The notes under the pieces are model-generated. The model was not told the origin of the DNA, made no database searches, and saw only the letters and a list, made by a program, of their open reading frames with translations. A DNA stretch of 5,688 nucleotides, taken from Planctomycetaceae bacterium. GTDB lineage: Bacteria > Planctomycetota > Planctomycetia > Pirellulales > JAEUIK01. Positions 1 to 5,576 of the stretch are shown here, in pieces (within the stretch, counting starts at the first letter, position 1; each line of letters starts with the position of its first letter). Made by a program: the position numbers and the translations under genes. The DNA is taken from contig JAEUIK010000038.1 in NCBI GenBank assembly GCA_016793185.1, positions 1 through 5,688 of the forward strand. The letters are read 5' to 3'.

Positions 1-503
1 TGTTCGACATTCCCGTCGAGCAGATTGACGTCGTGGTCCACCCGCAGTCGATCGTTCATTCGTTTGTCGAGTTCGTCGACGGTTCGGTGCTGGCGCAATT
101 GAGCCCCCCCGACATGAAGCTGCCGATCCAGTACGCTTTGAGCTATCCGCAGCGCACCGCCGGCGTGGCGGCGAAGTTCGACTGGACCAAGGCCCATCAG
201 CTCGAGTTCGAGCCCCCCGACGAGGAACGCTTTCCGGCGCTGACCTTGGGACGCGAGGCGGCCCGCGCCGGAGGCACCGCCGGCGCGGTGCTCAACGCCG
301 CCAACGAAGCGGCCGTGGCGGCCTTTCTGGCGGGCGAGCTGCCGTTCCTGGAGATTGTTCCCTGGTGCCGCCGCGCACTGGCTAACCACGATTTTGATCC
401 GAATCCCACCCTCGAGGAGCTGGTGCGCCTCGACCGTTGGGCTCGCGAAGAGGTTGAACACGGACTATGGAATTCCTCGAGACCCTCGTCCATTACGCGA
501 TAA
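1..503 (+). CDS. dxr: 1-deoxy-D-xylulose 5-phosphate reductoisomerase, C-terminal part (5' end outside window)
   Basis: This is the last 166 residues or so of Dxr (IspC), read from base 3; the usual length is near 400, so the NADPH-binding N-terminal domain lies upstream of the window. The enzyme converts 1-deoxy-D-xylulose 5-phosphate to 2-C-methyl-D-erythritol 4-phosphate in the cytoplasm, the committed step of the MEP isoprenoid pathway. Diagnostic blocks are [21 protein letters not shown] (from base 39; the E. coli counterpart is [21 protein letters not shown]), [16 protein letters not shown] just after it, and LNAANEAAV at 291-317 (E. coli LNAANEIAV). The C-terminal helical domain then runs to TAA at 501-503. 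The final 37 bases overlap the start of rseP, implying translational coupling. Nothing looks broken, and the identification is secure although partial. Confidence 0.97.
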   Translation, partial: [166 protein letters not shown]

Positions 504-2593
504 TCATCGGCGAGGTGGCGCTGGCCCTCGGACTGGTGATCTTCGTCCACGAACTCGGGCATTTCGTCGTCGCCAAGCTGTGCGGCGTGAAATGCGAGAA
601 GTTCTATCTGGGCTTTGACGTCTACGGCCTCAAGCTCTGCAAGTTCCAGTGGGGTGAGACCGAGTATGGCATCGGCGCGCTCCCCTTGGGGGGCTACGTC
701 AAGATGCTCGGCCAGGACGACAATCCCGCCAAAGCCTACGAAGAAATGCAGCGGGCCAAGCTCGCGGCTGGCGGGAGCACGGCGGGCGACGGCGCGACGG
801 CCGCGACCGCTGCCGATGCAGCGACCAGCGACGAAGCGGTCACGCTCGATCCGCGGAGCTACATGGCCCAGAGCGTCCCCAAGCGGATGGCCATTATCTC
901 GGCCGGCGTGGTGATGAACCTGATCTTTGCCTTCCTTTTCGCGGTGCTCGCTTACGAAGTGGGGGTGCAGGATAGTCCCACCATCATCTCGGGAGTCGTT
1001 TCCGGCCAGCCGGCCTGGCGCGCGGGCCTCGAGCCCGGCGACAAGATCGTCAAGGTCGGCGAGACGCCGACTCCTTACTTCAGCGACCTGACGCAGGCCG
1101 TAATGCTGGGGGACTTCAGCGACGGCCTGCAGCTCGGGATCGAGCGCGCCGGCCGCGAGCCCTTCAGCGTTACGGTGATGCCCGACGACAAGCTCCGCAA
1201 GGTTCCCTCGATCGGCGTGCAGGGCCCCTCGACCACGCGGCTCAGCAAGCTCGACCGCTGGAGCACCGCCCGGCCCGTCCGCGAAGGCTCGGCCGCGAGC
1301 GCCGCGGAGCCTGCATTCGAGCCCGAGGACGAGATCGTCGCCATCGGCGACGTCCCGATTGAGAGCTATGCCGATCTGGCGCGCGAACTGGCGCGCCGCG
1401 CGGATCAGCCTTTGAGCGTGCAGGTGCGCCGCGCCACGAAAGTCGAGTCGGCGGCCGATCGCAAGTCGGCGACGGATGACTCCGGCACGTTGGTCAAGAT
1501 CGAAGTGCCGACGGCTCCCGTCCTGGATTTTGGCCTGGCCATGCAGGCGGGACCGATCAGCGCGATCCAGCAGGGCTCGCCCGCCGAGGGCAAACTGCAG
1601 GTGGGTGACGAGCTGCTCGCCATCGATGGTCAGCCCATCGCCGACCCGATGCGGGTGCCCGCCCAGCTCAATCGCCGGGCCGGCGAGAAGGTGACGATTC
1701 GCGTGCGGCGCGGCGGCGTTGAAGAACCGCTTGATCTCGAACTCGTGCTGCGCGCTCCGCTCGACTACGAATGGCCCGATATGCCGGGTCTGGGGCTGCC
1801 GCTGAGCGTACCCGCCGCGGGCTTTGCCTATCCGGTCGGCAATGTCGTGGCGGCGGTGGCGCCGGGAAGCCCCGGCGACGCGATGCTGATCAAGGCGGGC
1901 GACGAAATCACCGGCGTGGCCATCACCGCGGCCGCCGAGCCGAGCGCGTGGAGCTGGCGCAAGCCGCAGCCCGATCGCTTTCCGTTGGCGGCCGATAAGC
2001 CCAACTGGCCGGTCGTGTTGGGGTTGCTGCAGCGGCTCCCGAAGGGGAGCACGATTACCCTCACGGTGGCGCGCGATGGCGCCGATCCGCGCGAAGTGGC
2101 GATCGCCCCGGTCGCCGCCGCCGACTGGTTCAATCCCGATCGCGGCTTCAATACGACGCCCGATCTGGTGACCCATCGGGCGGCCTCGCTCGGCGAGGCG
2201 ATGCGGCTTGGTTTCGCCAAGACGAAGGACAACGTCCTGCTCGTCTATCGCTTTCTCCGCAAGCTCAAGGAGGGGCAGGTGCCAGTGGCCGCCATCGGCG
2301 GCCCGGTCGAGATCGCCAAGCAAGCGGGCGCGTCGGCCAGCGCCGGCCTCTCGCATTTGCTGATTTTTCTCGTCATGCTCAGCGCCAACCTGGCGGTGAT
2401 CAATTTCCTGCCGATTCCTTTGCTCGACGGCGGGCACATGGTGTTCCTCACGCTCGAGGCGATTCGCCGCAAACCGGTCAGCGAGCGCGTCGTCGTCGCC
2501 TTCCACTACGCGGGATTCGTCTTTCTGCTGAGCCTGATGTGCTTCGTGCTGTTCCTCGACCTGGGAGGCCGAGCCTGGTTGTGGAAGCCGTAG
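467..2593 (+). CDS. rseP: RseP-type site-2 intramembrane zinc metalloprotease with four PDZ-like modules
   Basis: This 708-residue inner-membrane protease of the M50B (RseP/RasP) family cleaves transmembrane substrates such as anti-sigma factors and leftover signal peptides. Membrane segment 1 (about 8-30) carries the zinc motif HELGH at 28-32 with Glu29 catalytic. The conserved GxxLGGYVKM loop is at about 70-80. Segment 2 is about 141-164, and segments 3 and 4 are about 627-662 and 674-700. NFLPIPLLDGGH at 646-657 supplies the third zinc ligand, Asp654. Between segments 2 and 3 I see four PDZ-like modules, about 172-255, 265-345 (degenerate), 355-430 and 443-548. E. coli RseP has two PDZ domains in 450 residues, so this is a long form. 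An Ala/Thr-rich insert lies at about 100-125. The ATG at 467 overlaps the dxr end by 37 bases; GAAGAGG at 447-453 is a weak, distant ribosome site, consistent with coupling. Family assignment is firm; the natural substrate is unknown. Confidence 0.95.
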   Translation: MEFLETLVHYAIIIGEVALALGLVIFVHELGHFVVAKLCGVKCEKFYLGFDVYGLKLCKFQWGETEYGIGALPLGGYVKMLGQDDNPAKAYEEMQRAKLAAGGSTAGDGATAATAADAATSDEAVTLDPRSYMAQSVPKRMAIISAGVVMNLIFAFLFAVLAYEVGVQDSPTIISGVVSGQPAWRAGLEPGDKIVKVGETPTPYFSDLTQAVMLGDFSDGLQLGIERAGREPFSVTVMPDDKLRKVPSIGVQGPSTTRLSKLDRWSTARPVREGSAASAAEPAFEPEDEIVAIGDVPIESYADLARELARRADQPLSVQVRRATKVESAADRKSATDDSGTLVKIEVPTAPVLDFGLAMQAGPISAIQQGSPAEGKLQVGDELLAIDGQPIADPMRVPAQLNRRAGEKVTIRVRRGGVEEPLDLELVLRAPLDYEWPDMPGLGLPLSVPAAGFAYPVGNVVAAVAPGSPGDAMLIKAGDEITGVAITAAAEPSAWSWRKPQPDRFPLAADKPNWPVVLGLLQRLPKGSTITLTVARDGADPREVAIAPVAAADWFNPDRGFNTTPDLVTHRAASLGEAMRLGFAKTKDNVLLVYRFLRKLKEGQVPVAAIGGPVEIAKQAGASASAGLSHLLIFLVMLSANLAVINFLPIPLLDGGHMVFLTLEAIRRKPVSERVVVAFHYAGFVFLLSLMCFVLFLDLGGRAWLWKP
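2563..2568 (+). promoter_or_regulatory. Shine-Dalgarno site GGGAGG deciding the HAD gene start
   Basis: GGGAGG lies inside the last codons of rseP, 12 bases before GTG 2581. It is the only strong purine-rich site near the start of the HAD frame and supports GTG 2581 over the more upstream GTG at 2539. Its position inside rseP fits translation that reinitiates or couples at the overlapping stop and start. Confidence 0.5.
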
Positions 2594-3315
2594 GTCCAAC
2601 ACGCACGAAGGCCCGGCCCCGCGTGCGGGCCGTGCTGTTCGACGCGGTGGGGACGCTCATCCGGCCCGAACCCTCCGTGGGCGTCGCGTATGCCGCGGCT
2701 GCGGCCCGCCAGGGCATCAACCTGCCGGCCGACGAAGTCCAGGCGCGATTTCGCAAGGCCTTCGCCGCGGAAGAATTCGCGGACCGTCACTCGGGACAGG
2801 GACGCACGAGCCACGAGCGCGAGGTCCAGCGCTGGCGGTGCATCGTGGCCGCGGTCTTTCCCGGGGCGCGCGACCCGGAGGCGTTGTTCGCCGACCTCTG
2901 GGACCACTTTGCCGACGCCGCGAACTGGCGGCTGTTCGCCGACGTTCCGCCCGTGCTCGCGCGGCTCCGGGCCGAGGTTGACTGGGTCGGAGTCGCTTCG
3001 AACTTCGATCAGCGGCTGCACGCGATTTGCCAGCACATTCCGCCGCTGAGTCAGCTAGCGCCCGTGATCGTTTCGGCGGAAGTGGGCTGGCGCAAACCGT
3101 GCCAGCAGTTTTTCGCAGCGGCGGCCGCGGCCCTGAGCGTCGCTCCCAGCGAAATCCTGCTGGTTGGCGACGATCTCGAGAACGATTACCGGGCCGCGGT
3201 GGCGGCCGGCTGGCAAGCGGTCTGGCTGGATCGACAACCTGGCACGCAGCCCCTGAGAGAACCGCCCGCTTTGGCCGATAGAGCTATAACCCAACTGAGC
3301 GAACTCCGTTGGTAA
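2581..3315 (+). CDS. HAD-superfamily hydrolase, REG-2/HDHD3-like (subfamily IA)
   Basis: This is a 244-residue soluble HAD hydrolase, probably a phosphatase of unknown substrate. Motif I is VLFDAVGTL with the nucleophile Asp21; motif II is the SNFDQRL block with Ser140; motif III Lys172 lies in GWRKP; motif IV is GDDLEND (Asp197, Asp198, Asp202). A helical C1-type cap sits between motifs I and II. SNFDxRL, E-x-GWxKP and GD-x4-DY resemble the HDHD3/REG-2 branch. The residue two after the nucleophile is Val23 instead of the usual Asp acid/base, a substitution also found in this branch and in haloacid dehalogenases. The frame is open back to a GTG at 2539, but I prefer GTG 2581: it has GGGAGG at 2563-2568, 12 bases upstream, and starts 16 residues before the first beta strand. 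It overlaps the rseP stop by 13 bases, so it is probably cotranscribed. Placement between rseP and lpxD does not reveal its role. Confidence 0.88.
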   Translation: MEAVGPTRTKARPRVRAVLFDAVGTLIRPEPSVGVAYAAAAARQGINLPADEVQARFRKAFAAEEFADRHSGQGRTSHEREVQRWRCIVAAVFPGARDPEALFADLWDHFADAANWRLFADVPPVLARLRAEVDWVGVASNFDQRLHAICQHIPPLSQLAPVIVSAEVGWRKPCQQFFAAAAAALSVAPSEILLVGDDLENDYRAAVAAGWQAVWLDRQPGTQPLREPPALADRAITQLSELRW

Positions 3316-3335
3316 GTGGCGCGGACGAGGCGACC

Positions 3336-3364
3336 TTGCCGCAACATTCGGCAGTCGTTAGCAT
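3336..3364 (+). promoter_or_regulatory. Candidate sigma-70-type promoter for lpxD-lpxI
   Basis: TTGCCG at 3336-3341 and TAGCAT at 3359-3364 are separated by 17 bases, the optimal housekeeping spacing. Each hexamer matches four of six consensus positions, so the match is modest. It lies in the only sizeable gap before lpxD, which raises its likelihood, but lpxD may equally be served by read-through from the HAD gene. Confidence 0.25.
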
Positions 3365-3401
3365 CCCGCCGGGAAGTCAGCCGAGACAGTCCGGTTACCT
3401 G

Positions 3402-3421
3402 GCTTGCTAGCAATGGCAAGC
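3402..3421 (+). repeat. Nested palindrome and inverted repeat in the lpxD leader
   Basis: TTGCTAGCAA at 3404-3413 is a perfect 10-base palindrome. Overlapping it, GCTTGC at 3402-3407 and GCAAGC at 3416-3421 form a perfect 6-base inverted repeat around an 8-base loop. The two pairings exclude one another in RNA. It ends 29 bases before the lpxD ATG and just before the ribosome site, so it could be an operator or an RNA structure affecting initiation. It has no T tract, so it is not an obvious intrinsic terminator. Confidence 0.4.
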
Positions 3422-3433
3422 AACTCTCGGTAC

Positions 3434-3441
3434 GGAAAGGA
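3434..3441 (+). promoter_or_regulatory. Shine-Dalgarno site for lpxD
   Basis: GGAAAGGA ends 9 bases before the ATG at 3451. It is the best ribosome site in the window and fixes the lpxD start at 3451 rather than at the GTG at 3316, which lies 45 codons upstream in the same frame. Confidence 0.75.
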
Positions 3442-3450
3442 TTCCGGTAC

Positions 3451-4527
3451 ATGGCGTTTCGTCTTGCGCAGCTCGCGGAGTTGACTGGCGGCCGGCTCGT
3501 CGGCGACGGCGAAGCCTGGATCACGGGGGCGGCCGTGCTGGGGGACGCCAAACCCCACGAAATCACGCTGGTCGATCACGCCGATCGTCTCCCGAAACTC
3601 GGCACATCGCTCGCGGCAGCAGCCGTCGTGCCGCGGGGACTGCCGGCCGCACCGATCGCCACGATCGAAGTCGACGACGTCCATCAGGCCTTCGCCGCGA
3701 TTGTGCAGCACTTCCGTCCCGCGCGCCAGCGCCTGCGGCGCGGCGTCAGCCCCGCGGCCTTCGTCAGCCCCTCGGCACGCATCGAGTCGGACGTGGAAAT
3801 CCAAGCCGGCGCTTTCGTCGGGGACGACGCCGTGATCGAGTCGGGCGCCACGATTCACTCCGGCGCCCGCGTCATGGCCGGCTGTCGCATCGGGGCGAAG
3901 GCGACGATCTACCCCAACGCCGTGCTCTACGAAGATACGGTCATCGGTCCCCGGGCAATCGTTCACGCGGGGGTCGTGCTCGGCGCCGACGGTTTCGGCT
4001 ATAAGTTCGTCGCGGGACGCCACCAGCAGAGCGCCCAGCTCGGCAACGTGCAGATTGGCGCTGACGTTGAAATCGGCGCCAACACCACGATCGACCGCGG
4101 CACCTACGGTCCCACCGTCATCGGCGAAGGGACCAAGATCGACAACCAGGTGCAGATCGGCCACAACTGCCGCCTCGGCCGGCACAACCTGATCTGCTCG
4201 CAAGTGGGCATCGCCGGCAGCACGTCGACCGGCGACTACGTCGTCATGGCCGGACAATGTGGCGTGCGCGATCACGTGCATATCGGCACCGGCGCCATCC
4301 TGGCGGCCATGTCGGGCATCAGCAATGACGTGCCCGAGGGGGCGCGGATGATGGGCATTCCCGCCACGCCGGAACGCGAGCAGAAGCTCAAACAGGCTTC
4401 CTTCGCCAAGCTCCCCGAGATGCGCCGCCAACTGCGCGCGCTCGAGCGGCTCGTCGCCGCGCTCGTGCCCGAGACCCACCCGTTGCCCCAGGAAGATCGG
4501 CCGGGAGAAACCAACGCCGCGGCCTAG
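3451..4527 (+). CDS. lpxD: UDP-3-O-acylglucosamine N-acyltransferase
   Basis: This 358-residue cytoplasmic acyltransferase moves a 3-hydroxyacyl chain from acyl-ACP to the 2-amino group of UDP-3-O-acylglucosamine, giving UDP-2,3-diacylglucosamine for lipid A; the active form is a homotrimer. The N-terminal LpxD domain is about 1-100 (starting FRLAQLAELTGGRLVGDG). A left-handed beta helix of hexapeptide repeats covers about 105-305, including GADGFGY, EIGANTTIDRGTYG and KIDNQVQIGHN. His238 matches the catalytic E. coli His239 (IDNQCQIAHN), and His275 in VRDHVHIG matches His276. A charged C-terminal helix (about 310-345) corresponds to the ACP-contacting tail. The usual F-x-x-N-x-x-Y uridine-binding segment after IT reads L-V-D-H-A-D-R at 40-46. 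The ATG at 3451 has a strong ribosome site and gives a normal family length of about 340-360. It is followed 49 bases later by lpxI, the next enzyme of the pathway. Confidence 0.96.
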   Translation: MAFRLAQLAELTGGRLVGDGEAWITGAAVLGDAKPHEITLVDHADRLPKLGTSLAAAAVVPRGLPAAPIATIEVDDVHQAFAAIVQHFRPARQRLRRGVSPAAFVSPSARIESDVEIQAGAFVGDDAVIESGATIHSGARVMAGCRIGAKATIYPNAVLYEDTVIGPRAIVHAGVVLGADGFGYKFVAGRHQQSAQLGNVQIGADVEIGANTTIDRGTYGPTVIGEGTKIDNQVQIGHNCRLGRHNLICSQVGIAGSTSTGDYVVMAGQCGVRDHVHIGTGAILAAMSGISNDVPEGARMMGIPATPEREQKLKQASFAKLPEMRRQLRALERLVAALVPETHPLPQEDRPGETNAAA

Positions 4528-4532
4528 CGGCG
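4515..4532 (+). other. GC-rich hairpin over the lpxD stop codon
   Basis: CGCCGC at 4515-4520 and GCGGCG at 4527-4532 form a perfect 6-bp stem around the loop GGCCTA, with the TAG stop of lpxD at 4525-4527. No T-rich tail follows, so a classical terminator is unlikely; with lpxI only 49 bases away it could tune relative expression or mRNA stability. In GC-rich DNA such a stem can also arise by chance. Confidence 0.3.
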
Positions 4533-4576
4533 CGGCTGCGCAGGAATGGATCAGCCGGATCAGGCTGCCGCTGGAA

Positions 4577-5479
4577 ATGTCGATTGCATTCGAGCTACCC
4601 GCTGCTTCGCGCATCGCTCAACCGCGCCGTGTCGGACTCATGGCCGGTTGGGGGCGCTATCCGATTATCGTTGCCGAGAGCCTCCGCCGCGCGGGCTGCG
4701 AAGTCTATTGCGTCTGCCTCAAGGATCACGCCGATCCGCAGCTCAATTCCATCTGCAACGGCACCACCTGGATCGGCATGGCCAAAGTGGGGCGGGCCAT
4801 TCGTTACTTCCGTCGGCACGGCGTGACCGACGCCACGATGGCGGGCAAGATCCACAAGGTGCGGTTCTTTCAGCCCTGGGTGTGGTTCAAGCACCTGCCC
4901 GACTGGCGCGCCATCCGCCGATTCTATCCGCACTTCTTCCTCTCGCGCGCCGACCGCAAGGACGATACGCTGCTGACTGCCTTGATCGAGGAGTTTGCCT
5001 TGGACGGAATCCGCTTCGCGCCCGCCACCGATTACGTGCCGGAGCTGCTCGCCAAGCCGGGCCAGCTGACGCGGCGCGGCCCCTCGGGGGCCCAATGGAA
5101 GGACATCGAATTTGGCTGGGGAATCGCCCGCGAAATGGGGCGCCTCGATATCGGCCAGAGCGTGGCGATCCACCGCCGCGCGACGATCGCCGTCGAGGCC
5201 ATCGAGGGGACCGACGAATGCATCCGCCGCGCCGGCCAACTCTGCCGGGCCGGCGGATTCACCGTGGTCAAGGTGGCCAAGCCGCAGCAGGATATGCGCT
5301 TCGATGTGCCCACCATCGGCGTCGGGACCTTGCGAACCATGGTCGAAGCCCGGGCGAGCGTCCTGGCCGTCGAGGCGGGCCGAACCATCCTCTTGGATCA
5401 AGCCGACACCGTGCGCTATGCCGACGAGCAGGGGCTTGTCATCGTCGTCCTGGACGCCAACGGCAACCTGGTTTCCTAG
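4577..5479 (+). CDS. lpxI: UDP-2,3-diacylglucosamine pyrophosphatase LpxI (DUF1009 family)
   Basis: This 300-residue enzyme hydrolyses UDP-2,3-diacylglucosamine to lipid X (2,3-diacylglucosamine 1-phosphate) and UMP, the step carried out by LpxH in E. coli. The N-terminal domain begins VGLMAGWGRYPIIVAE at about 19-34, matching the GLIAGxGxxP start of the family. KDDTLL is at 128-133, GRLDIGQSV at 188-196, VEAIEGTD at 206-213, and KPQQDMRFDVPTIG ends with Asp243 in place; the equivalent Asp of Caulobacter LpxI (Asp225, in VDLPTIG) is needed for catalysis. Length is slightly above the roughly 270-residue Caulobacter enzyme because of an N-terminal extension of about 18 residues. ATG 4577 is the first ATG in frame but lacks a good ribosome site; ATG 4640 (at LMAGWG) would cut into the conserved start. 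It directly follows lpxD, which makes its substrate. The assignment is firm; the exact start is less so. Confidence 0.95.
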   Translation: MSIAFELPAASRIAQPRRVGLMAGWGRYPIIVAESLRRAGCEVYCVCLKDHADPQLNSICNGTTWIGMAKVGRAIRYFRRHGVTDATMAGKIHKVRFFQPWVWFKHLPDWRAIRRFYPHFFLSRADRKDDTLLTALIEEFALDGIRFAPATDYVPELLAKPGQLTRRGPSGAQWKDIEFGWGIAREMGRLDIGQSVAIHRRATIAVEAIEGTDECIRRAGQLCRAGGFTVVKVAKPQQDMRFDVPTIGVGTLRTMVEARASVLAVEAGRTILLDQADTVRYADEQGLVIVVLDANGNLVS

Positions 5480-5493
5480 TCCGGCCATACCCG

Positions 5494-5509
5494 CCGGGAA
5501 ACATCCCGG
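5494..5509 (+). repeat. Inverted repeat CCGGGA-AACA-TCCCGG after lpxI
   Basis: Perfect 6-bp arms flank a 4-base centre, starting 15 bases after the lpxI stop. As RNA it is a tight GC-rich hairpin, but no T run follows, so it would be at best a weak terminator. As DNA it sits immediately upstream of TATGAT (5511-5516), where a -35/-10 spacer would lie, a position suited to an operator. Either role is possible. Confidence 0.5.
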
Positions 5510-5510
5510 A

Positions 5511-5516
5511 TATGAT
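5511..5516 (+). promoter_or_regulatory. Candidate -10 element for the gene at 5585
   Basis: TATGAT matches five of six positions of TATAAT in very GC-rich surroundings. Seventeen bases upstream the hexamer TACCCG (5488-5493) is a poor -35, so the promoter would need an activator or rely on the -10. It would place the RNA start around 5523 and give a leader of about 60 bases containing the two palindromes. Confidence 0.35.
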
Positions 5517-5543
5517 GACTCCGTCGGCGTTTGCCCCAAGGCG

Positions 5544-5561
5544 GGAGCGCTCCGGCGCCGG
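5544..5561 (+). repeat. Two overlapping 10-base palindromes
   Basis: GGAGCGCTCC (5544-5553) and CCGGCGCCGG (5552-5561) are both perfectly self-complementary and share two bases. They lie 10 bases before the ribosome site of the next gene. They could be a protein-binding site or a translation-affecting RNA fold, but short GC palindromes are common in DNA of this composition. Confidence 0.35.
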
Positions 5562-5570
5562 CCCCTCGAT

Positions 5571-5576
5571 AAAGGA
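5571..5576 (+). promoter_or_regulatory. Shine-Dalgarno site for the gene at 5585
   Basis: AAAGGA ends 8 bases before ATG 5585, a near-ideal arrangement. It is the main reason for calling the short open frame at the window's edge a genuine gene start. Confidence 0.65.

Larger units (their letters stand above)
3316..3450 (+). other. Untranslated leader between HAD gene and lpxD
   Basis: These 135 bases separate the HAD stop codon from the lpxD ATG. The stretch is open in the lpxD frame, back to a GTG directly after the HAD stop, but its translation (Arg-rich, no resemblance to the LpxD N terminus) does not look like protein. It is less GC-rich than the flanking genes in places. It contains an 11-base palindrome (3364-3374), a 10-base palindrome (3404-3413) nested with an inverted repeat (3402-3421), a weak promoter candidate and the lpxD ribosome site. 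This is the most likely place for a second transcription start in the cluster. Confidence 0.55.

Noticed and set aside
2539..2580. Earlier GTG start for the HAD gene at 2539
   Set aside because: It would add 14 residues encoded entirely within the rseP end, has no nearby ribosome site, and HAD proteins normally start close to motif I.
197..2602. An 801-codon open frame on the minus strand across dxr and rseP
   Set aside because: It is exactly antisense to two well-identified genes; its translation is rich in Arg, His and Asp without any recognisable domain, as expected when stop codons are rare in the antisense frame of GC-rich coding DNA.
3316..3450. 45-residue N-terminal extension of LpxD from GTG 3316
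   Set aside because: The extension has no resemblance to LpxD, no ribosome site, and begins directly at the preceding stop codon, while ATG 3451 has a strong ribosome site and starts at the conserved N terminus.
4548..4563. Tandem GGATCAG copies (4548-4554 and 4557-4563) between lpxD and lpxI
   Set aside because: Only two 7-base copies; too short to support a repeat element or binding site without other evidence.
3358..4614. Long minus-strand frame opposite lpxD (418 codons)
   Set aside because: Antisense shadow of lpxD: its apparent repeats (H-D, A-D-V) mirror the hexapeptide repeats of the sense strand, and it has no ribosome site or family resemblance.
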